DNA from: JBBEBE01 sp040882505
GTDB lineage: Bacteria; Bacteroidota; Rhodothermia; Balneolales; Balneolaceae
Direction of reading: 5' to 3'
Assembly: GCA_040882505.1 (NCBI GenBank)
Contig: JBBEBE010000002.1
Coordinates: 186,001-250,000, forward strand
Length of the DNA: 64,000 bases
Shown: positions 37,781 to 46,293 of the stretch, one piece after another
Position numbering within the stretch: the first letter of the stretch is position 1
How the letters are laid out: each line of letters begins with the position of its first letter
The notes under the pieces: generated by a model
Databases searched by the model: none
What the model was told of the DNA's origin: nothing
What the model saw: the letters and a program-made list of their open reading frames with translations, nothing else
Translations under genes and position numbers: made by a program

Positions 37781-39392
37781 CCGGATCCCGGAAATAATCG
37801 GTGGTGAGTCGAAGCACTACCGGAGTGAGTCGGAACAGAGCGATAATGTTGAAGAAGGCCATTAACCCCAACATGACGTCTCCGAATTTCCAGATCGTGG
37901 TCAGCGTTACAACGGCTCCAAACAGGTGCATGCCAACGAAGGCGAGACGATACCAGAAGACGGATCCGGGCCCGAAAAGAAATTCGGCGGCCCTGTCCCC
38001 ATAGTAACTCCAGCTGATGGATGTGGAGATGGCAAACAGAATGACCGCGATCGTTACCAGGAAACGACCTCCGGGAAAGAGAGGTGACAACCCGTCCTCA
38101 AATGCCCGTCCCGTTAACGGAGCCCCGTTCTCGACGATTCCGGTCTCCAATCGTTCGAGACGGGTTCCGTCTGCAGCGATGGCAACCGGTCGGGATCCAT
38201 CGGTTAGAATCTGTCCGGTGAATGGAATGCCGGCGCTCCGATTTTGGAACAGGGTGTCGACCGGAATCTCATAGCGCAACAGTTCACCATTGACGGGTAT
38301 TCCATCCTCAATCTGCAGTGTGCTGCCTTCATCAATTTGCCAACCCAGGGTGGCATCTGCCAGATCAAGATTGGTTGGGTGGTACTGATCCCATGCCCCG
38401 GTGGAGACGATAACCAGACCCGTAATGGTACAAACGATCAACGTATCGATAAGGGGTTCCAAAAGTGCAACGACCCCTTCACGGACCGGCTGGTCTGTTC
38501 GGGCTGCCGAATGGGCAATGGGAGCCGATCCCTGGCCCGCTTCATTCGAGAAGAGGCCTCGCTGGACACCGTAACTGAGCGTAAAAATGAGTGCGCCGGA
38601 TCCGGTACCCAAAAGTCCGGCCTGTGGATCGAAGGCTTGTGAAAGGATGAGACCGAAGGACGGGAGAATCTGATCTGCATTCAAGAGAAGAATCAGAAGA
38701 CCGCCACTGATGTAGATCGTCGCCATGAAGGGGACAAGCCGGGCCGTCACATACCCGATTCGGCGGATGCCTCCGAGAATGACAGCTGCGACAATTCCTG
38801 AGGTAACCAATCCGGTGATTAATTTCGGGATTTCGAAATCGGACTGCATGACATCGGCGACCGTATTGGACTGGACGGCATTACCGGTAAGAAATGCACA
38901 GATGGCTGCCGCAATGGCGAAGGCGAATGCCAACCATCGCCAGTTTGGCCCCAATCCCTTTTCGATGTAGTACATCGGACCGCCGGAGACCGATCCGTCC
39001 GGGTGTACCTTGCGGAAGTGCTGCGCAAGGGTGACTTCACTGTACTTGATGGCCATTCCGAGCATGGCCGTGATCCACATCCAGAACAGGGCTCCCGGAC
39101 CACCATAATGAATGGCCAGTGCGACGCCTGCAATGTTTCCGATGCCAACGGTTGCAGACAGAGCCGTACTGAGAGCTTGAAAGTGGTTGATGTCCCCTTC
39201 GTCATCGGCATCGTCGTAGTGGCCGGTGACCACTTTGATTCCGTGTCCGAGTCTGCGAATCTGAATAAAGCCGAGTCGGACAGTGATGAACAAACCGTAG
39301 GCAAGCAGCAGAACCACCATGAACGGCAGCGCCTCCGGTGTGTTCCAAATCCACTGTTCGAGTGTGTCAATGATGAGTTCGAATGTCGCCAT
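37773..39392 (-). CDS. AGCS-family sodium:alanine/glycine symporter with enlarged loop
   Basis: Na+- or H+-coupled amino-acid uptake across the inner membrane. Conserved AGCS blocks include ALSATVGIGNIAGVALAI, GGPMYYIEKGLG, YGVQRGLFSNEAGQGSAPIAHSA-like sequence and the C-terminal SISWSYYGDRAAEFLFG. At 539 residues it is longer than the usual 450 or so. The excess is a soluble, Gly/Asp-rich insertion at about residues 336-425, between the segment ending VIVSTGAWDQ and the next hydrophobic helix. The ATG at 39392 starts the symporter-lptC-OstA unit; the 402 bases upstream are shared with the divergent HU gene. Confidence 0.91.
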   Translation of the reverse strand: MATFELIIDTLEQWIWNTPEALPFMVVLLLAYGLFITVRLGFIQIRRLGHGIKVVTGHYDDADDEGDINHFQALSTALSATVGIGNIAGVALAIHYGGPGALFWMWITAMLGMAIKYSEVTLAQHFRKVHPDGSVSGGPMYYIEKGLGPNWRWLAFAFAIAAAICAFLTGNAVQSNTVADVMQSDFEIPKLITGLVTSGIVAAVILGGIRRIGYVTARLVPFMATIYISGGLLILLLNADQILPSFGLILSQAFDPQAGLLGTGSGALIFTLSYGVQRGLFSNEAGQGSAPIAHSAARTDQPVREGVVALLEPLIDTLIVCTITGLVIVSTGAWDQYHPTNLDLADATLGWQIDEGSTLQIEDGIPVNGELLRYEIPVDTLFQNRSAGIPFTGQILTDGSRPVAIAADGTRLERLETGIVENGAPLTGRAFEDGLSPLFPGGRFLVTIAVILFAISTSISWSYYGDRAAEFLFGPGSVFWYRLAFVGMHLFGAVVTLTTIWKFGDVMLGLMAFFNIIALFRLTPVVLRLTTDYFRDPDA

Positions 39393-39794
39393 GAACGTGA
39401 GAAGTTTTCAATTCGGCAGGAGGGTTCCGACCGGTTACGGATCAGACCATTTACTGGAACGCTACGAATGTAGTAAAAAAATGGCGGAATCGATGGCCTT
39501 GCAACCTGTGCGATTGAATTCAAATTTTAGATGAAAAAATAGTATTCTGAGTAAGGAACCCTTCGGGCAACGCGCTTGTTACTGATTCACAGCACCTTAT
39601 GTGAGTTCCAAAGAAGCGGGTGTCTTCGATCGTATGTCATGTTGGTACGATTCGTAGCGAAGGGTGTTCTCACAACGGTATCGTTGACCGGTTGTACAAC
39701 GGGGGGCACACCACGGATTCCGATGGTGTCCGTTTTGCAACCGGGTAGAAGTAACGGATCATCATCAATCACAAATAAAGAAGAGGGCAATACC
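39393..39794. other. 402-base noncoding region between AGCS symporter and HU genes
   Basis: Divergent promoters are expected here. The stretch 39475-39560 is AT-rich and includes the palindrome TTGAATTCAA. Further toward HU, GAACCCTTCG (near 39560) could pair imperfectly with CGAAGGGTGTTC (near 39660), and GTTGTACAAC is self-complementary, so the HU leader may be structured. The HU frame is open upstream to 39576, but the extension has no family similarity. I find no convincing TTTG/TAnnTTTG pair. Confidence 0.4.
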
Positions 39795-40079
39795 ATGACG
39801 AAGGCAGACATCGTAGATATCATCTCATCCAATACCGGACTGACCAAAGTGGAAACCGAGGCGGTCGTCAAGGGGTTTTTGGAGACGGTGATCGATGCCA
39901 TGAAACGTGGAGAAACGATTGAACTTCGGGGATTTGGAAGTTTCAAAGTGGTCAAGCGGGCGCGGCGTGTTGCGCGTAATCCGAAGACCAACGAAGAGGT
40001 CATCGTTCCCGAACAGTACGTACCGACCTTGAAGATCTCCAAGGACTTCAAGAAAGCGGTCAACGAATCTATTCAGTAG
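39795..40079 (+). CDS. HU/IHF-family DNA-binding protein
   Basis: Nucleoid-associated dimeric histone-like protein that bends DNA. The ATG at 39795 gives 94 residues (MTKADIVDIISSNTGL), the normal HU length; the upstream open frame to 39576 is rejected as leader. IELRGFGSFKVVKRARRVARNPKT is the family core with the DNA-inserting arm, in which RNP carries the intercalating proline. It is monocistronic, with a hairpin at 40101-40123 after it. Confidence 0.95.
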   Translation: MTKADIVDIISSNTGLTKVETEAVVKGFLETVIDAMKRGETIELRGFGSFKVVKRARRVARNPKTNEEVIVPEQYVPTLKISKDFKKAVNESIQ

Positions 40080-40100
40080 TTCGTTGTACCGGGAAAGTCA

Positions 40101-40123
40101 ATCTGTCCGACGGTCGGGCAGAT
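40101..40123 (+). terminator. hairpin after HU gene
   Basis: ATCTGTCCGA (40101-40110) pairs with TCGGGCAGAT (40114-40123) with one G-T wobble and a three-base loop, 21 bases after the HU stop. There is no T-run. Confidence 0.5.
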
Positions 40124-40303
40124 GGCAAACGGACGGGGTGAGCAGGGCCGGTCAATGGGTCGGTCCTGTATTTCGGCATCCAACAAAGCTCATCTCTGTG
40201 TTCTCGCCGACACCCTCGTCTCTTCCCGTCCTGCCGACTGCCGGACCTGCGTCCAGGATGAAGCTCGTGGCAAGTCGACGTATCGACAAGCGCTTTTTCA
40301 CGC

Positions 40304-40330
40304 ACAAAAAAACGATTTTTCGATAAATCT
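40304..40330 (-). terminator. possible terminator of the tamB-rnr-barrel run
   Basis: On the minus strand, a GATTT...AAATC hairpin is followed by GTTTTTTT, about 50 bases after the barrel gene stop. The stem is short and AT-rich, but the T-run is long. Confidence 0.45.
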
Positions 40331-40380
40331 TTTCTCGCGCTCGTCCAGAGGGAAGATGAACGACAACCTTTTTGCCATCT

Positions 40381-43300
40381 CTAAAAGTCGATTCCGATGG
40401 AGAAGTAATGAATCGGCTTGCTTCGGAATCCGTCCCGGTCATACGCCCACCCGATATCATATCTGAACGGGAGTCCGAGGAAGATGGCACGAAGACCAAA
40501 TCCGGATCCAATCAAGACATCTCCATCCAGATACGAAGCCTGGAAATCACCTTCCTGTGGTTGACCGTCCCGTACGAGGCCCGTAGTTGGATTGATCCAG
40601 ACTTCTTCCCGTTTGGCGACACGGAATTGGAAGGATCCCGGCTTTTGATGATAAACCACCGGCTCTCCTGTGACCGCATTGGAAAACAGGGAGTAGTTGA
40701 TGTCAAAACCCCAAGCCGATCCGACATCCGTAAACGCGACACCGGTCAGGTTGTAGAAGGGGAAAATGGGGATGGGGCCCGGCAGGATGGCAGCAAAGAG
40801 CGGAAAGCGAAATTCTGCGTTGAACAGTGCGAACCGATCCCCGTAAAGAGTGTTGAACTCGTGCCCGCGAAGCGGAGTCGCCGGTTGCGTGAAAAAGGTG
40901 TCGGCCAGACGATCAAACGGGATGTCGATGTCACTCCAGCGCTGGTTGATCCAACCGAGCATGCCACCCATGAAGTATGTTTGGGAGTCGGGTCCGTAGG
41001 AGACCGATCCAGTTGCTCGAAGAGCCAGACTGTAGGGCCCTCCCAGGCCAACGTAGCGTCGGTAGTCCCCCAAAATGGAGGCGAAGGAGGGTGAGCCGGG
41101 CAGTAGGGGAGGGCTGCCCGAGAGTCGGACCGAGTATCGTCGTCCTCCTCGTGGAGTGATAAAACCGGGGATGGTGTAGTCGGCGGTGTAGGTGACTTGC
41201 GGGTAGAGGAAGGTGGCGGTTTCACTGGCCAGGCTTCCACCCTGACTGGCCATAAGACTGACAGAGCTGAAATCTCTCGATATTCCCATCCAGGAGGCTC
41301 CGTAATCGAGCCGTTCAAACCGGTTGAAAGGATATTGTATCTCCATGCCGGCTCCATAGGTACGGAATCGGAGTAGCTCTCCAAAGTAGGTTTGATAATT
41401 CCGTGATTGATGGAAGACGTTGACCAGGTAATTGCTTCGATTCCTGAAGTACCCGTACTGGAGAATATAGTCGCTGTCCCGGAGATCGAAGACCAGGTTT
41501 GTTCCAAGGGACAAACGGTGGTCTCCGAGCAAGTCACTGAGCGTGAGCATGGCAAAAGCCGCCCCGCCATAATAGGTGTCGATCTGACCGGCGGCATAGG
41601 TGATGTCGGGGGAGAAGGAGAGACGATAGTCGCGGGGTTGGTATCGACCATCCTCGGTCAGGTTGGCTGTCGGCTCAAACTTTTGAGGATTGTCCCGAAG
41701 ATTGAGCGTGGTATCACGGACGACTTCGTCTCCGAATACGTAGTTTCTGAAATCAATGTTTCCGGTCTGCTCGGGCTCCTCTTCGGTCGATACGTCTTCC
41801 TCATCAACCGGTTGCCCGGTTTCAGGATCCTCTTCATCTGCCACTGAAACCCGATCTGTCACGGAATCCGTCTCGCGGGTTGGCGGCATGTCGTCCGGGG
41901 AGGGGACTACGGGCCGGATGACCACCTGGTTCCCACTGGTACGGCGGGCGAGCATCTCCTGGAGGATGCCAGTGGCCGGGACACGCTCGGTGATCGGTTG
42001 TTCCGAGCGTCGCCGGGCCCAGTCATTTGGAGAGAGTGGTTCCTCCAAGCGGGAGAGGGAGGGGTTTCTCATGAGGAATATATCCAGATACCCATCCTGC
42101 AGCCCGTTGAATACGAGACGACTTCCATCATTGGAGACTGAAATTTGTGTAATGCCGGTTCGAACGTTGGTGATGGGCCACTCTTGTCCGGTTTCCGGGT
42201 CGAACTCATAGATGTTCGGGATTCCGTTTCGATCCGATATATAATAGAGTTGCCCATCGCGGGTTGTGGCTGGTTGGGTAATGGACCAACCGTCGGTTCG
42301 GGTCATTCGCTCTATCTGCTCGTCCTCGAGTCGATATCGATAAAGATCTGTCTGATAGGCGTAATTGTGTTGCAGGATGGAGTATCCTGCCTGGTTTTCT
42401 TGCGGTTGGAGCCGGTCTCCCCGGTTGGAGATGAAATAGAGAGCATCGGAATCCGGACTCCACGCAGGCTCTCTGTCGGTAAACGCGTCAAGGGTAAGAG
42501 GGCGGAGGGTCTCTTCCTGAAGTTCGTAAACATAGATGCTTTGCAGACCACCACGGTTTCCGTCGAACGCAATTTTTCGTCCATCCGGAGACCACGCCAT
42601 CGATGAAAGGGCGTCTACATCTTCAAAATGGTGGAGTTCCAGCTCTTCACTCTGATAGTCGACAATGCCCAGGTTATAGGCACCTTGTGACTTGGTAGCA
42701 ACCGCCAATTTTCGTCCGTCCGGAGACCACGCAAGATTGGGATTCAGGATGTTGAGTTCTTCGAACATCGGACTGTCTTCGCCCCGGACAAGTGTTTTGC
42801 GGTATTCCCCGGTCAGTGCATCGATGACCACGATATCAAAGACCCCCCGACGATTGGAGATGAATGCAATCCGATCGCCCATGGGCGAGATGGCCGGACT
42901 TGTGTTGTAGGATCCCGATTGACGTTCGCCACGTTGCGTAATGAGCTGCCCGTATTGAGTGAGCTGATTACGTTCGGCCACTTCCGGGAAGTAGCGACGC
43001 TGCAGATGATCCTTCCACCGGGTATTGAGCTGTTCCATAGAGAGCCCGGTCGACTGGGTAAGTGCCTGTTCGACACTTCGGGTTTGACGAACCCGCTGCA
43101 AAATCTCTGTAATTTTGGATCTCCCGTACTCTTCGTCAATGAAATTCCAGAACGATTGTCCACCTCTGTAGGCAAAGTACCCACTGAGTCGGGTCAGCGA
43201 TGGAAGGTAGTTGTTGATGATCGAGTCCCGAATGTACATGTCGGTCTGCGTATCCCATCCGAGAGCAAGATATTCGGCCAGACCTTCTTCAAACCAGAGA

Positions 43301-43839
43301 GGAAAAACAAGCTGGATGTTGTTGGCCATGATGGCCTGCAACCCACCACCGTAGTAGAGGTCGTTGACAAAGGCATGCAGCAGTTCGTGCTGGAGGGTTC
43401 GACGAAAGTCGGCGTAATCCCCCATGAACGGTTGGGTCATCCGGTTCTTGAACTTGTCGGTGACCCCGCCGATACCCTGTGCGTCACTTGGAAGATCGAC
43501 CACATTGGTTTGGGAAAAATCGCTGTGTGAATCGTAGATGATGACCGGGATCCGGTCTGTCAGAGTATGGTTGAACTCCTCTGTCAGTTGCTGAAGGCCG
43601 GATTCGACCGATTCGGCAGTGAATTGGGCAAGGTGATAATTTTTTTCGTCATAGTAGTAGATGTCGAAATGCTCGGTCTCGATGTATCGCCAATCGAAGG
43701 CCTCGTATTGAACTCGATTCTTGCCGAACACAAAAAATTGGGCGACCGCTTGTTCGGCGAGCAAGCTTCCGAGAAACAAAAATAGCAGGGACAGGATGCC
43801 CCGGCGACGAATTCGACCGTTGTTCATGGATCGTGTCAT
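40381..43839 (-). CDS. peptidase-like / TolB-type propeller / Omp85-type barrel fusion protein
   Basis: A 1152-residue envelope protein with three modules. After a signal peptide (ILSLLFLFLGSLLAEQAVAQ) comes a gluzincin-like peptidase domain with HELLHAF at 151-157 and WFEEGLAEYL at 182-191, the typical HExxH plus downstream Glu arrangement. A propeller of about six TolB/PD40 blades follows (ISPMGDRIAFISNR, WSPDGRKLAVAT, WSPDGRKIAFDGN, WSPDSDALYFISNRG and others). An acidic linker (DEEDPETGQPVDEEDV) leads to a C-terminal barrel with Omp85-like marks: TPLRGHEFNTLYGDRFALFN, then EFRFPL and FTDVGSAWGF, ending in the aromatic YFSIGIDF. No POTRA domains are seen. Start MTRSMNN at 43839 was chosen next to the signal peptide; 43827 is also possible. 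It follows rnr after 85 bases, downstream of tamB. Function is not established. Confidence 0.85.
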   Translation of the reverse strand: MTRSMNNGRIRRRGILSLLFLFLGSLLAEQAVAQFFVFGKNRVQYEAFDWRYIETEHFDIYYYDEKNYHLAQFTAESVESGLQQLTEEFNHTLTDRIPVIIYDSHSDFSQTNVVDLPSDAQGIGGVTDKFKNRMTQPFMGDYADFRRTLQHELLHAFVNDLYYGGGLQAIMANNIQLVFPLWFEEGLAEYLALGWDTQTDMYIRDSIINNYLPSLTRLSGYFAYRGGQSFWNFIDEEYGRSKITEILQRVRQTRSVEQALTQSTGLSMEQLNTRWKDHLQRRYFPEVAERNQLTQYGQLITQRGERQSGSYNTSPAISPMGDRIAFISNRRGVFDIVVIDALTGEYRKTLVRGEDSPMFEELNILNPNLAWSPDGRKLAVATKSQGAYNLGIVDYQSEELELHHFEDVDALSSMAWSPDGRKIAFDGNRGGLQSIYVYELQEETLRPLTLDAFTDREPAWSPDSDALYFISNRGDRLQPQENQAGYSILQHNYAYQTDLYRYRLEDEQIERMTRTDGWSITQPATTRDGQLYYISDRNGIPNIYEFDPETGQEWPITNVRTGITQISVSNDGSRLVFNGLQDGYLDIFLMRNPSLSRLEEPLSPNDWARRRSEQPITERVPATGILQEMLARRTSGNQVVIRPVVPSPDDMPPTRETDSVTDRVSVADEEDPETGQPVDEEDVSTEEEPEQTGNIDFRNYVFGDEVVRDTTLNLRDNPQKFEPTANLTEDGRYQPRDYRLSFSPDITYAAGQIDTYYGGAAFAMLTLSDLLGDHRLSLGTNLVFDLRDSDYILQYGYFRNRSNYLVNVFHQSRNYQTYFGELLRFRTYGAGMEIQYPFNRFERLDYGASWMGISRDFSSVSLMASQGGSLASETATFLYPQVTYTADYTIPGFITPRGGRRYSVRLSGSPPLLPGSPSFASILGDYRRYVGLGGPYSLALRATGSVSYGPDSQTYFMGGMLGWINQRWSDIDIPFDRLADTFFTQPATPLRGHEFNTLYGDRFALFNAEFRFPLFAAILPGPIPIFPFYNLTGVAFTDVGSAWGFDINYSLFSNAVTGEPVVYHQKPGSFQFRVAKREEVWINPTTGLVRDGQPQEGDFQASYLDGDVLIGSGFGLRAIFLGLPFRYDIGWAYDRDGFRSKPIHYFSIGIDF

Positions 43840-43924
43840 CGGTTCAAGGTTCAGCGGCTGGATGCACAGTGGGTTCAACCCGTCATAAATCTCCCCCGAA
43901 CGGGGGAGTCGATGAAGGTCCGGC

Positions 43925-46180
43925 CTATCGGGCCAGACCGAGGTCGATGTGTCGTTTCTCTTTGTCCGTAGAAACGACAGTGACATCAATTTCGTTTCCG
44001 AGTCGGTACTCTTTGCCCCGGGATTTTCCCATCAATGAGTGGCGACTTTCATGGTAAATATAGTAATCGTCTTTCAGATCACTAACGTGGACCATGCCTT
44101 CGCAGTACACATCTTTGAGATTGACGTACAAGCCATTTTCCGTCACGCCGCTGATGATCCCGACAAAGGTCTCACCGACTTTGTCAGAGAGATACTCAAC
44201 CTGTTTCAGTTTGACGGAATCACGCTCTGCTTCTACGGCATACCGTTCTTGTTCGCTACAGTGGTCCCCGTTTTCGACCAACTCATCCCACGTGTAGGAG
44301 CGGCTCCCGGCATTGTATGTCTTGAGCAGACGGTGGACAATGACGTCCGGGTAGCGACGGATCGGACTTGTAAAGTGGCTGTAGTGGTGAAAACCGAGCC
44401 CGAAATGCCCCACATTGTGGGGATGGTAAACCGCTTTGGACATTGATCGCAGGGTCAGTCCCTGAATAATGCTCTCCAGGGGCGTATCTTCGACCTTCTG
44501 AAGCAGTTTGTTGATATCTGCCGGATTCATGGTCGGCTTTACTTCAAAGTCGATCCCGAGCGGTTTCACCGTCTCCCGAATGTTGTGGAGTTTCTCTTGA
44601 TCCGGTTGATCATGAATTCTGTAGAGGAACGGATAGGCCGGTCTCTCTTCATTCTTCCCTTTGCCATGGTTCGACCCACTTTTTTTGTTGAGCTCGTCAA
44701 TGTAGGTGGCGACCGTTTTGTTGGCCATGAGCATACACTCTTCGACCAATTTATGGGCAAAGACTCTCTCCTTGATCACGACATCGACCGGGTGTCCCGT
44801 CTCGTCGAGTACAAATTTCGGTTCGGGTGTCTCGAACTGAATGGAACCGGCTTTGAATCGGTTCTTCATCAGGATTTCGGCAAGTTTCGCGGCCAGCTGG
44901 ACATGCCATTTGAGTTCATGGTCCCGTTTGCCGTCCAGAATCTCTTGCACCTCCTCGTAGACGAATCGTTCGTCGGAGTAGATGACGGTCTCCTCGATGG
45001 AATGATCGATCAGCTTCCCGGACGGAGAAATTTCCATGAAACAGCTGTAGGTCAGTTTCTCTTCGTGAGGCCGCAGAGAGCAGACGCCGTTGCTGAGTCG
45101 TTCCGGGAGCATCGGGATGACCCGGTCTACCAGATAGACACTGGTTGCCCGGTCAAAGGCCTCCTTGTCCAGCACGGAATTCCGCGGCATGTAGTGCGTC
45201 ACGTCTGCGATATGGACACCCAGATAGAAATTTCCGTTCTGTAGCATCCGGATGCTGATGGCATCATCGAAATCTTTTGCATCGTGCGGGTCAATCGTAA
45301 ATGTGACCTCGTCACGCAAGTCACGTCGCCGTTCAATCTCTTCCGGAGCGACCTTGGTGTCGATGTCATTCGAAAAAGTCTCGACTTCGGCCGGGAATTT
45401 GGTGTGAAACTGCTTTTCGGCAAGGATGGAGAGGACGTTGGCTTCATTGCTCCCTTCTTGTCCGAGAGACTCATCGATGACGGCTCGCGGGAGTCCTTTT
45501 GGATTGTCCCACTCCGCAAGCCGGAAGGTTACTTTCTCTCCGGGTCGACAACCGTTCAGATCCTCTTTCAGGACGACGAACTCGGTTCGCGAGGAGGTTG
45601 CATCCGGTTTGATGACCCAGGTCTGTTTTGCAGGCGAGGTGAGCGTTCCGACAAAGAGGGTTTTTCCTCTCTCAAGAACCTGAACCACCCGCCCCATCGG
45701 TTTGTTGCTTTTTTTGTGATAGTGTGTGACTTCCACCTGAACCTTGTCTCCGTCCAGTGCCGTGTCCAGATGGCGGGACGGAATTTTGATGTCCTGATCG
45801 CGGTCGTCGGTGACCAGATAGCCGTCTCCGTATCGATTGATATCGATCACTCCTTCATAAAGGTTCTTGTTCACCTCTACTTCATTCAGACTGACGAGTC
45901 CCGACTTTGTGACCCGAATCAGGTCCCGGCTGCGCATGCGGTTCAAACTTTTTTGAAGGGGACGATCGTCACCATTGCCTTTGTCGTCCAGCCCCAAAGC
46001 TTGTTCGAGCAGCGGTGTGGGGATGGCGGCGTCCGGCCACTTCTTGAGAAGGTCCAGTATCTTTTCGTCCATACTGCTGTTTCGTTTCCCGCCCGAGCCT
46101 CGTTGAGGCGAACCTCCTGTTCGGCTTTTCTTGTTGGAGGGTCGTGAATTGTCGGCTTTTTTCTTTCTTCGTTTTGCCAT
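43925..46180 (-). CDS. rnr: ribonuclease R
   Basis: Processive 3'-5' exoribonuclease of the RNB family that degrades structured RNA. From ATG 46180 (MAKRRKKK) the product has 751 residues: a Lys/Arg-rich tail, a winged-helix-like and cold-shock region, and the RNB catalytic domain with FTIDPHDAKDFDDAISI and LGVHIADVTHYM, which carry the metal-binding aspartates. HYSHFTSPIRRYPDVIVHRLL and a C-terminal S1 domain ending DVTVVSTDKEKRHIDLGLAR follow. A longer frame to 46237 exists. It lies between tamB and the barrel gene on the same strand. Confidence 0.95.
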   Translation of the reverse strand: MAKRRKKKADNSRPSNKKSRTGGSPQRGSGGKRNSSMDEKILDLLKKWPDAAIPTPLLEQALGLDDKGNGDDRPLQKSLNRMRSRDLIRVTKSGLVSLNEVEVNKNLYEGVIDINRYGDGYLVTDDRDQDIKIPSRHLDTALDGDKVQVEVTHYHKKSNKPMGRVVQVLERGKTLFVGTLTSPAKQTWVIKPDATSSRTEFVVLKEDLNGCRPGEKVTFRLAEWDNPKGLPRAVIDESLGQEGSNEANVLSILAEKQFHTKFPAEVETFSNDIDTKVAPEEIERRRDLRDEVTFTIDPHDAKDFDDAISIRMLQNGNFYLGVHIADVTHYMPRNSVLDKEAFDRATSVYLVDRVIPMLPERLSNGVCSLRPHEEKLTYSCFMEISPSGKLIDHSIEETVIYSDERFVYEEVQEILDGKRDHELKWHVQLAAKLAEILMKNRFKAGSIQFETPEPKFVLDETGHPVDVVIKERVFAHKLVEECMLMANKTVATYIDELNKKSGSNHGKGKNEERPAYPFLYRIHDQPDQEKLHNIRETVKPLGIDFEVKPTMNPADINKLLQKVEDTPLESIIQGLTLRSMSKAVYHPHNVGHFGLGFHHYSHFTSPIRRYPDVIVHRLLKTYNAGSRSYTWDELVENGDHCSEQERYAVEAERDSVKLKQVEYLSDKVGETFVGIISGVTENGLYVNLKDVYCEGMVHVSDLKDDYYIYHESRHSLMGKSRGKEYRLGNEIDVTVVSTDKEKRHIDLGLAR

Positions 46181-46243
46181 TCGTTGTGGATTCTTTGTAC
46201 GCAAGTATCGTTCTGTCAGGTCGCGTTCGGCGACCATCCGGAT

Positions 46244-46258
46244 TGCAAACGTTTTGCA
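46244..46258. promoter_or_regulatory. LacI-type-like inverted repeat upstream of rnr
   Basis: TGCAAACGTTTTGCA is a near-perfect inverted repeat with a central CG, the layout of LacI/PurR-family operators, 63 bases before the rnr ATG in the 113-base tamB-rnr gap. It may be chance. Confidence 0.3.
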
Positions 46259-46293
46259 GCCGGTTTATCGTTTTGAAAATTTCTCTTTTCTAT

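Larger units (their letters stand above)
40080..40380. other. 301-base intergenic region after HU
   Basis: Convergent region between HU and the minus-strand peptidase/propeller/barrel gene. It holds two terminator-like hairpins, listed separately. The rest, about 150 bases, shows no recognisable gene, tRNA or repeat. Confidence 0.5.

Noticed and set aside
39576..39794. HU frame extended upstream with a lipobox-like LTGC
   Set aside because: HU proteins start at MTKADIV; the extension is leader sequence and the lipobox resemblance is chance.
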